Origin: Acrocarpospora macrocephala
GTDB lineage: Bacteria; Actinomycetota; Actinomycetes; Streptosporangiales; Streptosporangiaceae
Direction: 5' to 3'
Assembly (NCBI RefSeq): GCF_009687865.1
Contig: NZ_BLAE01000033.1
Span: 1-64,000, forward strand
DNA length: 64,000 nucleotides
The notes under the pieces were generated by a model. The model was given only the letters and a program-made list of their open reading frames with translations, did no database searches and was not told the DNA's origin. The position numbers and the translations under genes were made by a program. Below, in pieces: positions 1-8,157 of this stretch (position 1 is the first letter of the stretch; the number at the start of each line of letters is the position of its first letter).

Positions 1-329
1 GATTGGCTGCCGGAGTCGGCGGCGATGATGTGGGTTCGGGAGGGATGCAACAGCAGGACCGCGCCACGGGAATCGCCGGGAATCCGGTCGGTTCCCTGTG
101 CCCTGGGTGTTCCGGTACGTCGCCGGGGTGGCGGTGTTCGCGGGCGCGGCGCACCGCCGGGGCCGGCAATGAGGGAAAGCCCGGCGGCGGGGTCGTGGCC
201 GTCATCGTGACCATCGTCGTGGCCGTGGCCTTCGTCGTGGCCGTCACGGTCGGCGGGAGCGCACAAGTGCGGAGACGAGGAGGAGAGGGCCCGGTGGTCG
301 GGCAGTAGCACTGCACCTGAGGTCATCAT
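1..329 (-). CDS. Partial hypothetical protein with His/Asp-rich segment
   Basis: This frame stays open on the minus strand from two tandem ATG codons (first at 329) to the window edge, about 109 codons without a stop. A strong Shine-Dalgarno AGGAGGT lies at 338-344, 8 nt before the first ATG, and third positions are G/C-rich, which favours a real gene over the opposite-strand frame. The peptide has an early stretch alternating His, Asp and Gly (HDEGHGHDDGHDDGHD), which could bind metal, then a Pro/Arg-rich stretch and a more ordered run (RGAVLLLHPS, THIIAADSG). The C-terminal part is outside the window. I do not recognise the family. Coding status is likely but not proven. Confidence 0.45.
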   Translation of the reverse strand, partial: MMTSGAVLLPDHRALSSSSPHLCAPADRDGHDEGHGHDDGHDDGHDPAAGLSLIAGPGGAPRPRTPPPRRRTGTPRAQGTDRIPGDSRGAVLLLHPSRTHIIAADSGSQ

Positions 330-683
330 CGCGGGCCACCTCCTGTCGTGGATCGATCGGCCGACCTACTGCCCAGGATATCGCTCACACGTTCGATTGG
401 CAACTCTGTGTAGTTGGCTATGTGCGAATTGTCGTGAATGGGAGGGGGTGAGGGTGGCAGCGATGAAGTCAGCGGTCTTCCATGGGCGTTCGCTTGGTGT
501 TCCGCAACGCCTTCAACCCAGCGTGAATCCATCGTGAATCCATCGTGAGCTGCGCGTTCACACGCTCGGCGAAAGGCACCCATCACGCGAGTCCTCTACT
601 ACTCCTTAGGCTCCCCCGCCGCCGCCAACGCCATGACACCCGCACAACACGACAGTCACAGCACGCCGGAACCAGCCCTGTGA
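330..683. other. Intergenic region with short tandem repeat
   Basis: About 350 bp between the end of ppm and the start of the partial leftward gene. It must hold the promoter of that gene, and its Shine-Dalgarno is at 338-344. The only structure I see is a short tandem repeat, CGTGAATCCAT at 522-532 and again at 533-543, followed by a third partial copy CGTGA. An 86-codon minus-strand frame (326-586) covers the region, but its composition is unconvincing and it ends inside the downstream start, so I do not call it. Confidence 0.4.
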
Positions 684-1427
684 TCAGCGCTTGCGCCGGA
701 GGCGGGCCGGGAGGCCGGTGATGCCCCACAGGGAGATTCGCCACAGAGCCTCGGTGGCCACGCGGCCGCTCATCTTGCTGGCGCCGATGGTGCGGTCTAC
801 GAAGGTGATCGGGACCTCGACGACGCGTAGGTCGTTGCGGACTGTGCGGAGGGTCAGGTCGACCTGGAAGCAGTAGCCCTGGGAGTGGACGCCCTCGATG
901 CCGATCTTGCGGAGGGTGGTGGCGCGGTAGGCGCGGAAGCCCGCGGTGGCGTCGCGGACCGGGAGGCCGAGCATGATGCGGGTGTAGATGTTGGCGCCGC
1001 GGGACAGGAATTCGCGGGAGGACGGCCAGTTGACGACCTTGCCGCCGGGGACCCAGCGGGAGCCGATCGCCAGATCGGCGCCGCCGGCCACCGCGTCGAG
1101 GAGTTTGGCCAGTTCCTCGGGCTGGTGGGAGCCGTCGGCGTCCATCTCCACGAGCACGTCGTAGCCTTCGGCCAGGCCCCACTGGAAGCCGGCGATGTAG
1201 GCGGTGCCGAGGCCCTGCTTGCCGGGGCGGTGCAGCACGCGCACCTGCGCGTCGTCGGCGGCCAGTTCGTCGGCGACCTTTCCGGTGCCGTCGGGGCTGT
1301 TGTCGTCGGCGACGAGCACGTCCACGTCGGGCAGCGCGGTGCGGAGCCTTTTCACGATCAGCGGGAGGTTCTCGCGCTCGTTGTAGGTGGGGACGATGAC
1401 GAGGACGCGTCCCGGCATCCGATCCAT
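684..1427 (-). CDS. ppm1: Polyprenol monophosphomannose synthase (GT2)
   Basis: A 247-residue GT2 glycosyltransferase of the dolichol-phosphate-mannose synthase type. It transfers mannose from GDP-mannose to polyprenyl phosphate on the cytoplasmic face, supplying the donor for lipoglycan and protein O-mannosylation. The N-terminus has the nucleotide-sugar fold motif [13 protein letters not shown], followed by DDNSPDGTG and the metal-binding DADGSHQPE. There are no membrane helices, as expected for the catalytic domain alone. It starts 8 nt after the lnt stop codon, so the two are co-transcribed. In mycobacteria the same two activities are fused or adjacent (Ppm1/Lnt); here they are separate genes in lnt-ppm order. 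The family call is firm. Confidence 0.93.
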   Translation of the reverse strand: MDRMPGRVLVIVPTYNERENLPLIVKRLRTALPDVDVLVADDNSPDGTGKVADELAADDAQVRVLHRPGKQGLGTAYIAGFQWGLAEGYDVLVEMDADGSHQPEELAKLLDAVAGGADLAIGSRWVPGGKVVNWPSSREFLSRGANIYTRIMLGLPVRDATAGFRAYRATTLRKIGIEGVHSQGYCFQVDLTLRTVRNDLRVVEVPITFVDRTIGASKMSGRVATEALWRISLWGITGLPARLRRKR

Positions 1428-1435
1428 GCGACTCC

Positions 1436-3136
1436 CTAGTCCAATCCCTGACTGTGACCCTGGCTCTGGCCCTGACTGCGAAGCCGGCCGTCGCCCTCGC
1501 TCTGGCCGTGACCCTGGCTGTGCTCACCCGGCACGTCGTCCTGTGCCGCCCTGCCGTCCCGCCTGCTTTCCCGCTGCCGCCATGCCGCACCGGCAGCCAC
1601 CATCGTCGCCGCCGCCCCCATCAATATCAACAGCAGCTCTGGCCACCCGCCCACCCGGGTGGCCAGGGTGTTCGCGGTGCGCACCGGCACGGTCACCACG
1701 GTGCGGTCGGGCACCAGCTCGGCGGTCTGCCATTGCACGGTCCCGTCCGGGCTGACGTAGGCGGAGATGCCGGTGGTGGCCACGGCGATCACCGCCCGGT
1801 TGTGCTCGACGGCGCGCAGCTGGGACATGGCCAGCTGCTGCGGCGGCAGGTTGGTCAGCTCGTAGGTGGCGTTGTTGGTCTGCACGACCAGCGGCGAGCC
1901 CCCGGCCCGGACGGTGCCGCGCACGATCTGGTCGAAGGCCACCTCGTAGCAGCTCACCGCCCCGACGGTGACCGGGCCGACCCGCAGATCCCCGTCCTCG
2001 GACCCCGGCACCGACTGCCTGCCGACCAGGTTGGCCCGCTCGAACAGCGCCAGCACGATCTCCTTGTACGGCGTGAACTCCCCGAACGGCACCAGCTTCT
2101 GCTTGTCGTAGTAGGCCCCGGGCCCGGTCACCGGATCCCACACGACGGCCCGGGTGGCCCGGCTCTCGGCTCCGATCGACACCACGGCCCCGACCAGGAC
2201 GGGCACCCCGACGTCCTTCACGGCCGCGTCGATGGTCTGGTAGGCGGCCGCGTTCCGGTACGGATCGATGTCGGTGGAGTTCTCTGGCCACACCACGATG
2301 TCCGGTTTCGGCAGCTCGCCCGCCCGCACGGCGGCGGCCAGCCGGTGGGTCTCGTCGGCGTGGTTCTTCAGCACGACGGCGGGTTCGTTCCCCGCCCAGC
2401 CGAGACCGCGGCCGGGCACGCTGCCCTGGACGACCCCGACGCGCAGGGCCTTGCCCTCGTCGCCCGGCCGGGGAACGAGGAGTCCGAGCACCGGCAGGGC
2501 CACCGCCCCGGCGAGGATCAACGCGACCTGACGGTTCCAGGCGGGGCGCGGCAGGCCGCGCACGAGCAGGAAAGAGATCAGCGAGCCGGACAAGACCACC
2601 GTGAAAGTTACAAGCGGGGCCCCGCCCAGCGCGGCATGCCCGGTATACGGGGAATCGCCTTGGCTGAAGGCGAGCCGGGCCCAGGGGAAACCCCCGACGG
2701 GGAACTGGCCGCGGGCCCACTCCTGGGCGACCCACAGGCAGGCGACCCAGAGCGGCCACAGCCGCAGCCGCATGACGAGGACGGCCGCGACTGCCATGAC
2801 GGCCCAGAAAGCGCTCTCAATGGCGACCAGGGCCAGCCAGGCGTCGTCTCCGATGGGCCGCACCCAGGCCATCGCCGGGAACAGGAAGGCCGCGCCGCCC
2901 AGATAACCGAGCCAGGCCGCGCGGCGGAGGCCGGCGCCGTACAGACCGAAGAACAGGAGCGCCACCCCGAAGGGCGCGGTGAACCACCAGCCGAGCGGAG
3001 GAAACGCGAGGAATGTCAGGATTCCGCCGCCGATGACGATGAGCGCGCGAGCCCAGGCGGGCGGTCCGGCCAGGTGGCCTGAACCGGGCGTCTCCGCCGT
3101 CTCGGCCACGTCGGGGACGGTCGCGTCACTCAGCAC
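1436..3136 (-). CDS. lnt: Apolipoprotein N-acyltransferase
   Basis: Membrane enzyme that N-acylates the lipid-modified cysteine of apolipoproteins. The N-terminal half holds about six hydrophobic helices and the C-terminal half is the nitrilase-type domain with the expected triad: Glu in VVWPENST, Lys in [13 protein letters not shown] and Cys in [10 protein letters not shown] last hydrophobic helix and a Gln/Gly/Ser-rich low-complexity tail (repeats of SQGHGQ/SQGQ type) follow. I chose the GTG at 3136 (product starts [16 protein letters not shown], 566 aa). The open frame continues to 3502, but that extension crosses a 46-bp palindrome and has no family features. It is upstream of ppm in a two-gene operon. 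Confidence 0.92.
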   Translation of the reverse strand: MLSDATVPDVAETAETPGSGHLAGPPAWARALIVIGGGILTFLAFPPLGWWFTAPFGVALLFFGLYGAGLRRAAWLGYLGGAAFLFPAMAWVRPIGDDAWLALVAIESAFWAVMAVAAVLVMRLRLWPLWVACLWVAQEWARGQFPVGGFPWARLAFSQGDSPYTGHAALGGAPLVTFTVVLSGSLISFLLVRGLPRPAWNRQVALILAGAVALPVLGLLVPRPGDEGKALRVGVVQGSVPGRGLGWAGNEPAVVLKNHADETHRLAAAVRAGELPKPDIVVWPENSTDIDPYRNAAAYQTIDAAVKDVGVPVLVGAVVSIGAESRATRAVVWDPVTGPGAYYDKQKLVPFGEFTPYKEIVLALFERANLVGRQSVPGSEDGDLRVGPVTVGAVSCYEVAFDQIVRGTVRAGGSPLVVQTNNATYELTNLPPQQLAMSQLRAVEHNRAVIAVATTGISAYVSPDGTVQWQTAELVPDRTVVTVPVRTANTLATRVGGWPELLLILMGAAATMVAAGAAWRQRESRRDGRAAQDDVPGEHSQGHGQSEGDGRLRSQGQSQGHSQGLD

Positions 3137-3705
3137 GATAGGACCGTACCCGCGATGACCAGCGGACCCCAAACCACGGGGGGCGTTATGAGTCAATGGT
3201 CCTTGAGTTCTCCTGTGGCCACAGGAGAACTCAAGGACCATCCCGGCGTTTCGCTCCGGGCACGGGTGCCTTCGTGCCCTTCGTCCTTCGCAGTCGCTCA
3301 CACGAGACGGAACAGGACGCGGACGAACCCTTCGGACCGGTTCCGTCCCGTCGGCGGCGGGCGCGGAGTTCCGTTGTCTACTGGGTGTCCGGATCCTTCC
3401 CGGGTCCAACCCCCCACCCGGTTGGGGTGCCCCGCCTCGACGGAACGTCGGCGCTGCGCCTGGCTGAGCTAACGGACGGACCTTGTGGTCACGCTCCGTC
3501 ACGGACGCAGAATCCGACGATGTCTGAAGACGGCCAACCGGTCAGTCCCGTGCTGGACTGCGCAGCAAACTACCGACCTCAGCGCAGATGTCAACCGTGT
3601 CCCGAACAGCGGGAATACCAAGTTTTCGCAGGTAGGACAGGCCCGGGCGAGAGCCACCGTAGGGGTGCGCACCGGGGATGTCCCCCACCGACCGCTATTG
3701 CCGCA
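3137..3705. other. Non-coding region between lnt and helR
   Basis: About 570 bp between the start of lnt and the 3' end of the helR-like gene, both leftward. Several frames are open here (for example 3196-3834 on the plus strand) but none has a good ribosome site, recognisable motif or consistent codon bias. It should contain the lnt promoter. Its one striking element is the perfect palindrome at 3196-3241. Confidence 0.5.
3196..3241. repeat. Perfect 46-bp palindrome
   Basis: Two 23-bp arms with no spacer, centred between 3218 and 3219; the left arm begins ATGGTCCTTGAGTTCTCC. I checked every base pair. It lies about 60 bp upstream of the chosen lnt start. There is no T-tract, and it sits at the wrong end of lnt for a terminator. 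Candidate roles are a regulatory site, a cruciform-forming element or a mobile-element scar. Confidence 0.9.
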
Positions 3706-5949
3706 CTACTGGGTGCGCCGATCCAGGGCCGTCAAAACAGACGGCAGCCCCGCGGTGTGCACCACGCCAAGCCGTCGCGTGGCCCGGGTCAGCGCGACAT
3801 AAAGATCGCTTGGGCCGCGCGGCGACTCGGTTAGGATCCGGCCCGGCTCGACGACGATCACCGCGTCGAACTCCAGGCCCTTGGCCTCGGCCACGGTGAG
3901 CACCGAGACGGCCGCCTCCAGCGCGGCCGGTCCCGCGCCGGTCACCGCGCCGGGGAGCTCGACCCGGAGCCCTTCGGGGACGAGCACGACCAGCTTGCCG
4001 CCCGGCACCTGGTGCTCGGCCACGATGGCGGGGAGTTCGCCCAGGTCGGCGACGTGCCGGGCCCAGGGCCGCTCGCCGCTCTCCCGTACCGATTCGGGGG
4101 CCTTCAGGGCGGGGTCGACCAGGGTGAGGACGTCGGCGGCGACGGCCATCAGCTCGACCGGGGTGCGGTAGTTGACCGACAGCCCGGCCTCACGCCACCG
4201 TCCGGCGGCGTAGGGGTCCAGCACGTTGGCCCAGCTGAGCGCGCCCGCCGTGGAGCCGGTCTGGGCGATGTCGCCGACCACGGTCATCGAGCGGGTGGGG
4301 CAGCGTCGCATCACCAGGCGCCAGGCCATCGCCGAGAGCTCCTGCGCCTCGTCCACGATCACGTGCCCGAACGCCCAGGTCCTGTCCTTGGCGGCGCGTT
4401 CCGCGGTGGTGAGGTAGGTTTCCTCGGCCTGCTGCCGATCGGCGAAACGCTCGGCGTCCATGATGTCGGCCATGCCGGTGAGTTCCAGCACCTCGCGGGC
4501 GTAGGCGAGCTGCTGCTCGCGCTCCTCCTCGGCCCGGCGGGCGGCCCGCAGCACGCTCTCGTCGATGTCGCCGAGCAGCTCGGCCGCCTCGTCGAGCAGC
4601 GGCACGTCGGCCTCGCTCCACCAGCCCTCCCCGGCCCGGGGCGGCTCGCGCAGCAGCAGGTCGGCCTCGGCCGGGGTCAGCCCGGCGTAGGCCATCCGCT
4701 CCCGGGAGGTGAACAGCCCGATCAGCAGCTGCTGCGGGGTCAGGTAGGGCCACAGCCGGTTCAGCGCGGCCCGCACCGGCTCCTCGGTGCGCAGGTCCTC
4801 GCGCAGGTCGGCGAAGTCCTCGTCGTTCAGCATGCCCCGGCCGAGATGCCGGGCGGCCTGCTTGGTCAGCGCGTTGAGCAGCTGCCGCACGAACACGCTC
4901 CTGGCCGCGTTGTGCGGCCGCCGCGACTTGACCGCCCGGGAGCGGGCCACGTCGCAGGTCTGCCGGTCCAGCTTGAGGGTGAACTTGTCCAGCCTGATCT
5001 CGACCGTCTGCCGCGGCATGCGCTGCCGATCCTGTACGGCTCGCGCCACCACCTCCGCCATCCGCGCCGCCCCCTTGAACGCGGCGGCCTCCGGCCGTTC
5101 GGCCCGGCGCGCGGTCACCCCGGGATAAAGCTCGGCCACGGTGGACAGCAGCACGTCGGTCTCGCCCAGCGACGGCAGCACCTGCTCGATGTAGCGCAGG
5201 AATGTCAGGTTGGGCCCGAGAATGAGCACACCCCGGCGTTCCAGCCGTTCCCGGTAGGTGTAAAGCAGGTACGCCGCCCGGTGCAGCGCCACCACGGTCT
5301 TGCCGGTGCCCGGCCCGCCCTGCACGACCAGCACGCCGTTCAGGTCGCTTCGGATGATCTTGTCCTGCTCGCCCTGGATGGTGGCGACGATGTCGCGCAT
5401 CCTGCCGGTGCGGGTCTCGCCGAGCGCGGCCAGCAGGGCGGCCTCGCCGTTCAGGGTGGCCTTGTCGGCGTCGGAGAGGCCGTCCAGGTCGAGCAGGTCG
5501 TCGTCGATGGTGAGGACGGTCCTGCCCTTGGTGTGCAGGTGGCGGCGGCGGGTGACGCCCATCGGCGCGGCCGGGGTGGCCCGGTAGAACGGCTGCGCCA
5601 CCGGGGCCCGCCAGTCGATCAGCAGCCGGTGCTGGTCGTCGTCGGACAGGCCCAGCCTGCCGATGTAGAGCCTGGTCTCATCCAGTTCCGCGCCGACGCC
5701 GTCGACCAGGTCGAGGCGGCCGAAGCAGAGGCCGTGCTCCACCGCCCACAGCCGGGCCAGGCGGGTCGCGTACATATCCGCGAACGAGTCGCGCTCCGAG
5801 CGGTTCTGGTGGGTTCCGCCCGCGGCGCCCTGGGCCAGGACGCCGTCCAGCTGCCCGCGGGTCCGCACCCGCAGGACGTCCAGCCGCTCGTAGAGCGTGG
5901 CGACGTATTGCTGCTCGCGGGCCAGCTCGCCCGCCGTTGAATGAGACAT
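3706..5949 (-). CDS. helR: HelD/HelR-type RNA polymerase-recycling ATPase
   Basis: A 747-residue UvrD/Rep-like superfamily 1 helicase. The N-terminus is a likely coiled coil (residues about 5-40), as in HelD proteins that probe the RNA polymerase channels. Motor motifs follow: Walker A GGPGTGKT within GGPGTGKTVVALHRAAYLL (about residue 210), a DEAQ-box (VIVDEAQELS) with GDIAQ, and a C-terminal SDLYVALTRATRRLG motif VI. Family members use ATP to remove stalled or drug-bound RNA polymerase from DNA, and actinobacterial HelR proteins protect against rifamycins. The start ATG at 5949 gives the canonical N-terminus MSHSTAGELAREQQYV. It appears monocistronic. I saw no rifamycin-associated element upstream. 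The exact subtype (HelR versus general HelD) is inferred from host lineage. Confidence 0.8.
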   Translation of the reverse strand: MSHSTAGELAREQQYVATLYERLDVLRVRTRGQLDGVLAQGAAGGTHQNRSERDSFADMYATRLARLWAVEHGLCFGRLDLVDGVGAELDETRLYIGRLGLSDDDQHRLLIDWRAPVAQPFYRATPAAPMGVTRRRHLHTKGRTVLTIDDDLLDLDGLSDADKATLNGEAALLAALGETRTGRMRDIVATIQGEQDKIIRSDLNGVLVVQGGPGTGKTVVALHRAAYLLYTYRERLERRGVLILGPNLTFLRYIEQVLPSLGETDVLLSTVAELYPGVTARRAERPEAAAFKGAARMAEVVARAVQDRQRMPRQTVEIRLDKFTLKLDRQTCDVARSRAVKSRRPHNAARSVFVRQLLNALTKQAARHLGRGMLNDEDFADLREDLRTEEPVRAALNRLWPYLTPQQLLIGLFTSRERMAYAGLTPAEADLLLREPPRAGEGWWSEADVPLLDEAAELLGDIDESVLRAARRAEEEREQQLAYAREVLELTGMADIMDAERFADRQQAEETYLTTAERAAKDRTWAFGHVIVDEAQELSAMAWRLVMRRCPTRSMTVVGDIAQTGSTAGALSWANVLDPYAAGRWREAGLSVNYRTPVELMAVAADVLTLVDPALKAPESVRESGERPWARHVADLGELPAIVAEHQVPGGKLVVLVPEGLRVELPGAVTGAGPAALEAAVSVLTVAEAKGLEFDAVIVVEPGRILTESPRGPSDLYVALTRATRRLGVVHTAGLPSVLTALDRRTQ

Positions 5950-6035
5950 AGGCCGCCAGATTCTACCTGGGTGCCCACGACTCTCACGACGGGCGAGTCG
6001 GCGATCATTCCATCGGTTTCAGCGTTTCACCATAT

Positions 6036-7883
6036 TTACGGAGTGGTGCAGGTGTAGCCGGTCGGCACGGCGGTGTTGCCGTTGGGGCGGCTGCCCTGGA
6101 AGCCGAAGTTGCCGCTGCCGCCCGCCGGGAGGTTGCCGTTGTGACCGACGTTCTTGGCGGTCACGGTCTGGCCGCTGACGGTCAGCGTGGTGTTCCACGA
6201 ACCGGAGATGGTGTGACCGGCGGGCAGGGTGAAGGTGACCGTCCACGAGGTGATCGGCGCGCCACCGGCCGTCACCGTGACCGGCTGGATCACGTACCCG
6301 TTGTTCCAGGTGTTCTGGGTGGTGGCCACGACGGTGCAGGCACCGCCAGTACCGCCGCCGGTGGTGGTGAAGGTGACCAGTGCGGAGTTGCCGGACAGGT
6401 TCCCGGCGCCGTCGCGTGCCTGGACGTACACCTGGTACTGGGTGTTGGCGGTAAGGCCGGTCAGGGTGATCGAGTTGGTCGTCGGCGAACCCAGCAGCGG
6501 GTCCGTCGCACCCTGCTCGCGATACACGTTGTAACCCGCCAGACCAGAACCACCCGTGTCCGTGGACGCCGTCCACGTCAGAGTCGCACCCGAAGAGGTG
6601 ACATTGGAGGCGGTAGGCGTACCAGGAGTGGACGGCGGAGTCGTGTCGGTGCCGCCGCCGGTGGTCGTGGTGAACGTCACCAGCTGGGAGTTGCCCGACA
6701 GGTTGCCCGCGCCGTCACGGGCCCGGACATAGACCTGGTACTGGGTGTTGGCCGTCAGCCCGGTCAGGGTGATCGAGTTGGCCGTCGGCGAACCCAGCAG
6801 CGGGTCCGTCGCACCCTGCTCGCGATACACGTTGTAACCCGCCAGACCGGAACCACCCGTGTCCGTGGATGCCGCCCACGTCAGGGTCGCGCCCGACGAG
6901 GTCACGTTGGACGCGGTCGGGGCGCCCGGCGTGCTCGGCGGGGTCGTGTCGTTGCCCGGCGTGGAGTTGTTGAGGCCGAAGAACTGGATGGCGAGCGCCG
7001 CCTGGCCGCTCAGCGGCAGGCTGTGCCCGGTGTTCGCGATGCTGTACGCCTCGACCTTGAGGTTGCCCCCGCCGTCCCGGTACTGGGTCCTGGTCCAGTT
7101 CGGCTGCGGGGTCGTGGTGGAGGAGGGCGTCTGGCTGATGCCGTGGACGTTGGTCCACTGCTTGATCTGCTCGTTGAAGTTCGGGTACGCGAGGGTGGTG
7201 TCGGTGGTGCCGTGCCAGATCTGCATCGGCGGCCGGGCCCCGGTGTAGCCGGGGAAGGCGTTGCGCACCAGGTCGCCCCACTGCTGCGGCGTCATGATCC
7301 GCTGGCCGGAGGAGCACTGGCTGTTCCACATCGAGCCGTCGGTGGTGGCGAAGCAGCCGAACGGCACGCCCATGAACGCCGCCCCGCCCTTGAACACGTC
7401 CGGGTACGCGCCGATCAGCACGTTGGTCATCATGCCGCCGGAGGAGGCCCCGGTGACGTAGACCCGGTTGGCGTCGCCGTTGCGGTTCTGCACCGCCCAG
7501 CGGACCATCGACACGATCCCCAGCGAGTCGCTGCCGCCGTTGTGGGTCAGGGTCTGCGGCGAGGACACGTCGAAGCAGCTGCCGCTGCGGGTGGCCGTGG
7601 GGTAGATCACGATGAAGCCGTACTGGTCGGCCAGGGACGCGAACTGGGTGCCCGAGAAGAAGGCCTGGCCGGAACCGGTGCAGTAGTGCACGGCCACCAG
7701 GATGGCGGGGTTCGGCGCGACGTTGTCGGGCACGTAGATGTGCATGCGCAGGTTGGTCGGGTTGGTCCCGAAGCCGGTGACCTCGACCAGCGACGCCGCC
7801 GAGGCCGGCCGGGCGAGCACCAGGCCGGCGACGACCATCAGCATCGCCACGGCCGTGCTCACGACGCCTTTCACCTTCGTCAT
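6036..7883 (-). CDS. Secreted PHB-depolymerase-type esterase (CE1-like) with FN3-FN3-CBM2
   Basis: A 615-residue exported modular enzyme. Signal peptide about residues 1-30 (cleavage near PASAA). The catalytic domain has the lipase box GASSGGMM (Ser148), Asp228 in HGTTDT and His287 in NTGHSL, the triad of the PHB depolymerase/feruloyl or acetyl-xylan esterase (CE1) group. Two nearly identical fibronectin type III modules follow (about residues 310-510), each with the GYNVYREQGATDPLLG core, then a C-terminal CBM2 with conserved Trp/Asn positions. The architecture suggests it deacylates plant hemicellulose while anchored to cellulose or xylan. A good Shine-Dalgarno (AAGGAGAG) precedes ATG 7883, and a GAAACGTTTC palindrome sits just upstream. 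The exact substrate cannot be told from sequence. Confidence 0.85.
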   Translation of the reverse strand: MTKVKGVVSTAVAMLMVVAGLVLARPASAASLVEVTGFGTNPTNLRMHIYVPDNVAPNPAILVAVHYCTGSGQAFFSGTQFASLADQYGFIVIYPTATRSGSCFDVSSPQTLTHNGGSDSLGIVSMVRWAVQNRNGDANRVYVTGASSGGMMTNVLIGAYPDVFKGGAAFMGVPFGCFATTDGSMWNSQCSSGQRIMTPQQWGDLVRNAFPGYTGARPPMQIWHGTTDTTLAYPNFNEQIKQWTNVHGISQTPSSTTTPQPNWTRTQYRDGGGNLKVEAYSIANTGHSLPLSGQAALAIQFFGLNNSTPGNDTTPPSTPGAPTASNVTSSGATLTWAASTDTGGSGLAGYNVYREQGATDPLLGSPTANSITLTGLTANTQYQVYVRARDGAGNLSGNSQLVTFTTTTGGGTDTTPPSTPGTPTASNVTSSGATLTWTASTDTGGSGLAGYNVYREQGATDPLLGSPTTNSITLTGLTANTQYQVYVQARDGAGNLSGNSALVTFTTTGGGTGGACTVVATTQNTWNNGYVIQPVTVTAGGAPITSWTVTFTLPAGHTISGSWNTTLTVSGQTVTAKNVGHNGNLPAGGSGNFGFQGSRPNGNTAVPTGYTCTTP

Positions 7884-7895
7884 TCGCTCTCCTTA

Positions 7896-7905
7896 GAAAC
7901 GTTTC
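7896..7905. promoter_or_regulatory. Candidate LacI-family operator GAAACGTTTC
   Basis: A perfect 10-bp palindrome between the CE1-like esterase promoter region and its Shine-Dalgarno, 12 bp upstream of the start. A central CG in a short inverted repeat is typical of LacI-family operators, and a LacI regulator gene lies 250 bp upstream. Binding would block transcription or early elongation of the esterase. Confidence 0.5.
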
Positions 7906-8002
7906 GCAGCTAGCAGCGATCGCATTCGGCGGAAACGTAGGCCGCGCCGGGAGGCCGGTCAAGCGCTTGGCCAGGGCGGGGGCACGCGGCCCTGGCCAGA
8001 GA

Positions 8003-8157
8003 GCGGAGCGAGAGAAACTTTCAGGTGCGAAGCGAGAGAAACCTTTAGGCGCGGAGCGGGAAAAGCTTTCAGGCGTGAGCGGGAAGGCGCGAAGCGGGAG
8101 AACCTTCAGGCGCGAAGCGGGGAAAACTTTCAGGCGTGAGCGGCAGAACCTTCAGGC
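8003..8157. repeat. Degenerate 24-bp tandem repeat array
   Basis: Seven head-to-tail units: 8003-8026, 8027-8050, 8051-8074, a shortened 8075-8088, then 8089-8111, 8112-8135 and 8136-8157. A typical unit reads GCGAAGCGAGAGAAAC followed by CTTTCAGG. Each full unit contains a GAA(A)n-TTTC or CTTC core similar to actinomycete LacI/xylan-regulator sites. The last unit covers the stop codon of the lacI gene (8152-8154). The array lies 120-275 bp upstream of the esterase start. Units differ by several bases, so it is an old or diverging array. Confidence 0.85.

Noticed and set aside
326-586. 86-codon minus-strand frame
   Set aside because: Composition is not gene-like and it overlaps the Shine-Dalgarno of the partial gene at the left edge.
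3196-3241. Intrinsic terminator
   Set aside because: No loop, no T-run, and it lies upstream of lnt rather than after a gene end in either direction.
3196-3834. Plus-strand 212-codon gene between lnt and helR
   Set aside because: It begins inside the palindrome, has no ribosome site or family similarity and runs into the 3' part of helR.
4012-5940. Plus-strand frame of about 640 codons opposite helR
   Set aside because: Antisense shadow without recognisable domains; the minus strand encodes a complete helicase.
8003-8157. CRISPR array
   Set aside because: Units are contiguous with no spacers, differ from each other and are not near cas genes.
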